Assembly (NCBI RefSeq): GCF_026212465.1
Contig: NC_080059.1
Location: 23,548,829 to 23,612,828, forward strand
Direction of reading: 5' to 3'
Length of the DNA stretch: 64,000 nucleotides
Source of the DNA: Amaranthus tricolor
Taxonomy: Eukaryota > Streptophyta > Magnoliopsida > Caryophyllales > Amaranthaceae
Shown here: piece after piece, positions 57,315-64,000 of the stretch
How the letters are laid out: each line of letters begins with the position of its first letter
Numbering within the stretch: position 1 is the stretch's first letter
Translations under genes and position numbers: made by a program
The notes under the pieces: generated by a model
The model's database searches: none
What the model was told of the DNA's origin: nothing
What the model saw: the letters and a program-made list of their open reading frames with translations, nothing else

Positions 57315-58560
57315 TCAATGATCAATGAAGAATGAACAAGGATCAATGGTCAATGACGAATGAACGATGAAGAATGAACAAGGATAAATGATCAATGAAG
57401 AATGAACGATGAAGAATGAATAAGGATCAATGATCAATGACGAATGAACGATGAAGAATGAACAAGGATCAATGATCAATGAAGAATGAAAGATGAAGAA
57501 TGAACAAGGAGTAATGGTCAATGACGAATGAACGATGAAGAATGAACAAGGATCAATGATCAATGACGAATGAACGATGAAGAATGAACAAGGATCAATG
57601 ATCAATGAAGAATGAACGATGAAGAATGAACAAGGATCAATGATCAATGAAGAATGAACAAGGATCAATGATCAATGACGAATGAACGATGAAGAATGAA
57701 CAAGGGTCAATGATCAATGAAGAATGAACGATGAAGAATGAACAAGGATCAATGATCAATGAAGAATGAACAAGGATCAATGATCAATGACGAATGAACG
57801 ATGAAGAATGAACAAGGATCAATGATCAATGAAGAATGAACAAGGATCAATGGTCAATGACGAATGAACGATGAAGAATGAACAAGGATCAATGATCAAT
57901 GACAAATGAACGATGAAGAATGAACAAGGAGTAATGGTCAATGACGAATGAACGATGAAGAATGAACAAGGATCAATGATCAATGACGAATGAACGATGA
58001 AGAATGAACAAGGATCAATGATCAATGAAGAATGAACGATGAAGAATGAACAAGGATCAATGATCAATGAAGAATGAACAAGGATCAATGATCAATGACG
58101 AATGAACGATGAAGAATGAACAAAGATCAATGATCAATGAAGAATGAACAAGGATCAATGGTCAATGACGAATGAACGATGAAGAATGAACAAGGATCAA
58201 TGATCAATGACAAATGAACGATGAAGAATGAACAAGGATCAACGATCAATGACGAATGAACGATGAAGAATGAACAAGGGTCAATGATCAATGAAGAATG
58301 AACAAGGATCAATGATCAAAGAAGAATGAACGATGAAGAATGAACAAGGATCAATGATCAATGAAGAATGAACGATGAAGAATGAACAAGGAGTAATGGT
58401 CAATGACGAATGAACGATGAAGAATGAACAAGGATCAATGATCAATGACGAATGAACGATGAAGAATGAACAATGATCAATGATCAATGACGAATGAACG
58501 ATGAAGAATGAACAAGGATCAATGATCAATGAAGAATGAACAAGGATCAATGATCAATGA
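57315..58560 (+). repeat. Segment homologous to 21.6-22.4 kb and to 30.6-31.3 kb
   Basis: 57315-57668 gives the same reverse translation as 21629-21982 (117 codons, offset 35,686 bp). 57819-58312 follows 30645-31138 at offset 27,174 bp, including the gatcaacgatc variant (58236). Private changes include caaagatc (58122) and caatgatcaatg (58471). Confidence 0.82.
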
Positions 58561-59246
58561 CGAATGAACGATGAAGAATGAAAAAGGATCAATGATCAAA
58601 GAAGAATGAACGATGAAGAATGAACAAGGATCAATGATCAATGAAGAATGAACGATGAAGAATGAACAAGGAGTAATGGTCAATGACGAATGAACGATGA
58701 AGAATGTACAAGGATCAATGATCAATGACGAATGAACGATGAAGAATGAACAAGGAGTAATGGTCAATGACGAATGAACGATGAAGAATGAACAAGGATC
58801 AATGATCAATGACGAATGAACGATGAAGAATGAACAAGGATCAATGATCAATGAAGAATGAACGATGAAGAATGAACAAGGAGTAATGGTCAATGACGAA
58901 TGAACGATGAAGAATGAACAAGGATCAATGATCAATGACGAATGAACGATGAAGAATGAACAAGGATCAATGATCAATGACGAATGAACGATGAAGAATG
59001 AACAAGGATCAATGATCAATGAAGAATGAACAAGGATCAATGATCAATGACGAATGAACGATGAAGAATGAAAAAGGATCAATGATCAAAGAAGAATGAA
59101 CGATGAAGAATGAACAAGGATCAATGATCAATGAAGAATGAACGATGAAGAATGAACAAGGAGTAATGGTCAATGACGAATGAACGATGAAGAATGTACA
59201 AGGATCAATGATCAATGACGAATGAACGATGAAGAATGAACAAGGA
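58561..59246 (+). repeat. 490-bp tandem duplication with gtacaagg marker
   Basis: The gaaaaag heptamer at about 58579 recurs at about 59069, and the gaatgtacaagg variant at about 58703 recurs at about 59193, both at +490 bp. Between them are extra gagtaat units. Confidence 0.84.
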
Positions 59247-59568
59247 TCAATGATCAATGAAGAATGAACAAGGATCAATGATCAAAGAAGAATGAACGAT
59301 GAAGAATGAACAAGGTTCAATGATCAATGAAGAATGAACGATAAAGAATGAACAAGGATTAATGGTTAATGACGAATGAACGATGAAGAGTGAACAAGGA
59401 TCAATGATCAATGAAGAATGAAGGATGAAGAATGAACAAGGATTAATGGTCAATGATGAATGAACGATGAAGAATGAACAAGGATCAATGATCAATTACG
59501 AATGAACGATGAAGAATGAACAAGGATCAATGATCAATGACGAATGAACGATGAAGAATGAACAAGGA

Positions 59569-60300
59569 TCAATGATCAATGAAGAATGAACAAGGATCAG
59601 TGATCAAAGAAGAATGAACGATGAAGAATGAACAAGGTTCAATGATCAATGAAGAATGAACGATAAAGAATGAACAAGGATTAATGGTCAATGACGAATG
59701 AACGATGAAGAATGAACAAGGATCAATGATCAATGAAGAATGAACGATGAAGAATGAACAAGGATTAATGGTCAATGACGAATGAACGATGAAGAATGAA
59801 CAAGGATCAATGATCAATGAAGAATGAACGATGAAGAATGAACAAGGATCAATGATAAATGAAAAGTGAACGATGAAGAATGAATAAGGATCAATGATCA
59901 ATGACGAATGAACGATGAAGAATGAACAAGGATCAATGATCAATGAAGAATGAACGATGAAGAATGAACAAGGAGTAATGGTCAATGATGAATGAACGAT
60001 GAAGAATGAACAAGGATCAATGATCAATGACGAATGAACGATGAAGAATGAACAAGGATCAATGATCAATGAAGAATGAACGATGAAGAATGAACAAGGA
60101 TCAATGATCAATGAAGAATGAACGATGAAGAATGAACAAGGAACAATGATCAATGAAGAATGATCGATGAAGAATGAACAAGGATTAATGGTCAATGAAG
60201 AATGAACGATGAAGAATGAACAAGGATCAATGGTCAATGAAGAATGAACGATGAAGAATGAACAAGGATCAATGATCAATGAAGAATGAACAAGGATCAA
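59569..60300. repeat. 732-bp cassette, reference type
   Basis: Same order as 31884 at +27,685 bp. Private changes are gatcagtgatc (59596) and gaaaagtgaac (59862). Confidence 0.88.
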
Positions 60301-61670
60301 TGATCAAAGAAGAATGAACGATGAAGAATGAACAAGGATCAATGATCAATGAAGAATGAACGATGAAGAATGAACAAGGAGTAATTGTCAATGACGAATG
60401 AACGATGAAGAATGAACAAGGATCAATGATCAATGACGAATGAACGATGAAGAATGAACAAGGATCAATGATCAATGAAGAATGAACAAGGATCAATGAT
60501 CAATGACGAATGAACGATGAAGAATGAACAAGGAGTAATGGTCAATGACGAATGAACGATGAAGAATGAACAAGGATCAATGATCAATGACGAATGAACG
60601 ATGAAGAATGAACAAGGATGAATGATCAATGAACAATGAACAAGGATCAATGATCAATGACGAATGAACGATGAAGAATGAACAAGGATCAATGATCAAT
60701 GACGAATGAACGATGAAGAATGAACAAGGATCAATGATCAATGAAGAATGAACAAGGATCAATGATCAAAGAAGAATGAACGATGAAGAATGAACAAGGA
60801 GTAATGGTCAATGACGAATGAACGATGAAGAATGAACAAGGATCAATGATCAAAGACGAATGAACGATGAAGAATGAACAAGGATCAATGATCAATAAAC
60901 AATGAACAAGGATCAATGATCAATGACGAATGAACGATGAAGAATGAACAAGGATCAATGATCAATGACGAATGAACGATGAAGAATGAACAAGGATCAA
61001 TGATCAATGAAGAATGAACAAGGATCAATGATCAAAGAAGAATGAACGATGAAGAATGAACAAGGTTCAATGATCAATGAAGAATGAACGATGAAGAATG
61101 AACAAGGATCAATGATCAATGACGAATGAACGATGAAGAATGAACAAGGATCAATGATCAATGAAGAATGAACAAGGATTAATGATCAAAGAAGAATGAA
61201 CGATGAAGAATGAACAAGGATCAATGATCAATGAAGAATGAACGATGAAGAATGAACAAGGATTAATGGTCAATGACGAATGAACGATGAAGAATGAACA
61301 AGGATCAATGATCAATGTAGAATGAACGATGAAGAATGAACAAGGATTAATGGTCAATGACGAATGAACGATGAAGAATGAACAAGTATCAATGATCAAT
61401 GAAGAATGAACGATGAAGAATGAACAAGGATCAATGATAAATGAAAAATGAACGATGAAGAATGAATAAGGATCAATGATGAATGAACGATGAAGAATGA
61501 ACAAGGATCAATGATCAATGAAGAATGAACGATGAAGAATGAACAAGGAGTAATGGTCAATGATGAATGAACGATGAAGAATGAACAAGGATCAATGATC
61601 AATGACGAATGAACGATGAAGAATGAACAAGGATCAATGATCAATGAAGAACGAACGATGAAGAATGAAC
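60301..61670 (+). repeat. Satellite segment resembling 44.6-45.9 kb, with the 35-bp unit
   Basis: Order of landmarks: short units at 60465, 60577 and 60731, the gatgaat/gaacaat pair near 60617, the aaacaat unit near 60891, the gttcaat block near 61063 and the caatgtag marker near 61315. Private changes include caagtatc (61385) and the 35-bp unit at 61471. Nothing else is visible. Confidence 0.82.
61471..61505 (+). repeat. 35-bp monomer lacking one heptamer (independent event)
   Basis: Reads gatcaat, gatgaat, gaacgat, gaagaat, gaacaag. The second C heptamer and the first A heptamer appear fused into gatgaat, a net loss of one heptamer from a 42-bp unit. It is unlike the doubled-gaagaat class. 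It changes the register from 11 to 4, which then holds to the window end. It also shifts the open reverse frame and gives the unusual reverse ORFs overlapping here. Confidence 0.9.
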
Positions 61671-64000
61671 AAGGATCAATGATCAATGAAGAATGAACGA
61701 TGAAGAATGAACAAGGAACAATGATCAATGAAGAATGATCGATGAAGAATGAACAAGGATTAATGGTCAATGAAGAATGAACGATGAAGAATGAACAAGG
61801 ATCAATGGTCAATGAAGAATGAACGATGAAGAATGAACAAGGATCAATGATCAATGAAGAATGAACAAGGATCAATGATCAAAGAAGAATGAACGATGAA
61901 GAATGAACAAGGATCAATGATCAATGAAGAATGAACGATGAAGAATGAACAAGGAGTAATTGTCAATGACGAATGAACGATGAAGAATGAACAAGGATCA
62001 ATGATCAATGACGAATGAACGATGAAGAATGAACAAGGATCAATGATCAATGAAGAATGAACAAGGATCAATGATCAATGACGAATGAACGATGAAGAAT
62101 GAACAAGGAGTAATGGTCAATGACGAATGAACGATGAAGAATGAACAAGGATCAATGATCAATGACGAATGAACGATGAAGAATGAACAAGGATGAATGA
62201 TCAATGAACAATGAACAAGGATCAATGATCAATGACGAATGAACGATGAAGAATGAACAAGGATCAATGATCAATGACGAATGAACGATGAAGAATGAAC
62301 AAGGATCAATGATCAATGAAGAATGAACAAGGATCAATGATCAAAGAAGAATGAACGATGAAGAATGAACAAGGAGTAATGGTCAATGACGAATGAACGA
62401 TGAAGAATGAACAAGGATCAATGATCAAAGACGAATGAACGATGAAGAATGAACAAGGATCAATGATCAATAAACAATGAACAAGGATCAATGATCAATG
62501 ACGAATGAACGATGAAGAATGAACAAGGATCAATGATCAATGACGAATGAACGATGAAGAATGAACAAGGATCAATGATCAATGAAGAATGAACAAGGAT
62601 CAATGATCAAAGAAGAATGAACGATGAAGAATGAACAAGGTTCAATGATCAATGAAGAATGAACGATGAAGAATGAACAAGGATCAATGATCAATGACGA
62701 ATGAACGATGAAGAAAGAACAAGGATCAATGATCAATGAAGAATGAACAAGGATCAATGATCAAAGAAGAATGAACGATGAAGAATGAACAAGGATCAAT
62801 GATCAATGAAGAATGAACGATGAAGAATGAACAAGGATTAATGGTCAATGACGAATGAACGATGAAGAATGAACAAGGATCAATGATCAATGTAGAATGA
62901 ACGATGAAGAATGAACAAGGATTAATGGTCAATGACGAATGAACGATGAAGAATGAACAAGGATCAATGATCAATGACGAATGAACGATGAAGAATGAAC
63001 AAGGATCAATGATCAATGACGAATGAACGATGAAGAATGAACAAGGATAAATGATCAATGAAGAATGAACGATGAAGAATGAACAAGGATTAATGGTCAA
63101 TGACGAATGAACGATGAAGAATAAACAAGGATCAATGATCAATCACGAATGAACGATGAAGAATGAACAAGGATCAATGATCAATGACGAATGAACGATG
63201 AAGAATGAACAAGGATCAATGATCAATGAAGAATGAACAAGGATCAATGATCAAAGAAGAATGAACGATGAAGAATGAACAAGGATCAATGATCAATGAA
63301 GAATGAACGATGAAGAATGAACAAGGAGTAATGGTCAATGACGAATGAACGATGAAGAATGAACAAGGATCAATGATCAATGACGAATGAACGATGAAGA
63401 ATGAACAAGGATCAATGATCAATGAAGAATGAACAAGGATCAATGATCAATGACGAATGAACGATGAAGAATGAACAAGGATCAATGATCAATGAAGAAT
63501 GAACAAGGATCAATGGTCAATGACGAATGAACGATGAAGAATGAACAAGGATCAATGATCAATGACAAATGAACGATGAAGAATGAACAAGGATCAATGA
63601 TCAATGACGAATGAACGATGAAGAATGAACAAGGATCATTGATCAATGAAGAATGAACAAGGATCAATGATCAAAGAAGAATGAACGATGAAGAATGAAC
63701 AAGGATCAATGATCAATGAAGAATGAACGATGAAGAATGAACAAGGAGTAATGGTCAATGACGAATGAACGATGAAGAATGAACAAGGATCAATGATCAA
63801 TGACGAATGAACGATGAAGAATGAACAAGGATCAATGATCAATGAAGAATGAACAAGGATCAATGATCAATGACGAATGAACGATGAATAATGAACAAGG
63901 ATCAATGATCAATGAAGAATGAACAAGGATCAATGGTCAATGACGAATGAACGATGAAGAATGAACAAGGATCAATGATCAATGACAAATGAACGATGAA
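61671..64000 (+). repeat. Long-range copy of 45.97-48.3 kb (offset 15,701 bp), cut by the window end
   Basis: Landmarks 61844, 62040, 62152, 62306, 62572, 62726, 63216, 63482 and 63636 correspond to 46143, 46339, 46451, 46605, 46871, 47025, 47515, 47781 and 47935, all at exactly +15,701 bp. Differences include gaagaaagaac (62712), gatcattgatc (63634) and gatgaataatg (63883), where the other copy has gatgtataatg. Confidence 0.86.

Larger units (their letters stand above)
1..64000. repeat. Single continuous satellite array of 42-bp and 28-bp monomers
   Basis: Every line of the window is made of the same heptamer-derived words, and no unique sequence interrupts them. The dominant monomer is 42 bp (blocks C, A, B, each 14 bp). 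The minor monomer is 28 bp (C, B). At a mean spacing near 40 bp this is on the order of 1,600 monomers (an estimate, not a count). Both ends are cut by the window. The canonical 42-bp unit holds 21 A, 10 G, 7 T and 4 C on the + strand. All three + frames are closed by TGA inside each unit, and two of three reverse frames are closed by TGA from the tca of block C. No stretch over 300 bases contains anything but this repeat. Established knowledge: such arrays evolve by unequal exchange, gene conversion and replication slippage. Inference: eukaryotic heterochromatic satellite is the best reading. Confidence 0.98.

Noticed and set aside
61396..61875. Overlapping reverse ORFs at 61151-61504 and 61396-61875 with unusual ends, as a possible distinct gene
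   Set aside because: The odd ends come from the 35-bp unit at 61471, which shifts frame within ordinary satellite.
1..64000. CRISPR array (about 28-bp repeat with regular spacing)
   Set aside because: There are no unique spacers. The intervals between repeats are themselves the same repeat, and no cas gene is present.
1..64000. Telomeric repeat tract because of the 7-bp period
   Set aside because: The heptamer (GAWSAAT) has no G-run and does not match TTTAGGG or other telomere motifs in either orientation.
1..64000. Plasmid iterons or a replication origin (DnaA boxes, Dam-rich GATC cluster)
   Set aside because: Iteron sets are short and sit next to a rep gene. Here the lattice covers 64 kb with no gene. 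GATC density follows from block C.
1..64000. Simple one-unit assembly loop or synthetic low-complexity artefact
   Set aside because: Hundreds of private variants are placed consistently and inherited in duplicated blocks, as in a real evolving array. Local misassembly of the cleanest pairs remains possible and is listed as a check.

Overview
The whole 64 kb window is one uninterrupted satellite (giant minisatellite) array. I found no protein-coding gene, tRNA, rRNA, CRISPR array, transposon, or stretch of unique DNA on either strand. The sequence enters and leaves the window inside the array, so the array is longer than 64 kb.

The repeat is built in levels. (1) A 7-bp ancestral step, roughly GAWSAAT (gaagaat, gaacgat, gacgaat, gaacaag, gatcaat). 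(2) Three kinds of 14-bp block: C (gatcaatgatcaat and variants), A (gaagaatgaacgat or gacgaatgaacgat) and B (gaagaatgaacaag). (3) Two monomers: a 42-bp unit C-A-B, and a 28-bp unit C-B that lacks block A. (4) Higher-order cassettes of 154, 196, 238, 420, 490, about 732 and 994 bp, set by where the 28-bp units fall and which C variant sits in each unit. (5) Direct duplications of about 1.0 to 4.4 kb, laid head to tail and overlapping along the window.

Two quantitative regularities stand out. Block boundaries keep the same 7-bp register (start coordinate = 4 mod 7) at every sampled point from base 18 to base 63,963. All duplication periods I measured are multiples of 7. The 14-bp register changes only where I can see a unit one heptamer too long or too short. 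I found nine such places, and they account for the register at every sampled point.

Layout: 1-7 kb is the most irregular part, with a 3.4-3.5 kb duplication and 196/238-bp cassettes. 7-13 kb holds 1,078-bp and 1,456/1,498-bp duplications. 12-21.6 kb holds 3,710/3,752-bp and 2,079-bp duplications. 21.7-30.7 kb holds 1,736-, 1,330/1,372- and 2,212/2,254-bp duplications. 28.5-37.3 kb is a nearly perfect 4,403-bp pair. 36-42 kb is a 2,940-bp pair. 43-47 kb has a 1,582/1,568-bp period. 46-51.7 kb is a 3,066-bp pair. 49.8-57.3 kb is a nest of 420/994/2,478/3,570-bp repeats. 57.3-64 kb is a mosaic echoing segments at 21.6, 30.6 and 46-48 kb.

Organism: not identifiable from this sequence. An array this long without genes is most typical of eukaryotic heterochromatin (centromeric, pericentromeric or subtelomeric satellite) in a long-read assembly. 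Heptanucleotide short tandem repeats are also known in bacteria such as filamentous cyanobacteria, but as short tracts, so a prokaryote is less likely though not excluded. The + strand is about 50% A, 24% G, 17% T and 10% C in the canonical 42-bp unit (about 33% G+C, 74% purine). One reverse-strand frame stays open through runs of 42-bp units because 42 is divisible by 3. This is a repeat artefact and not a gene.
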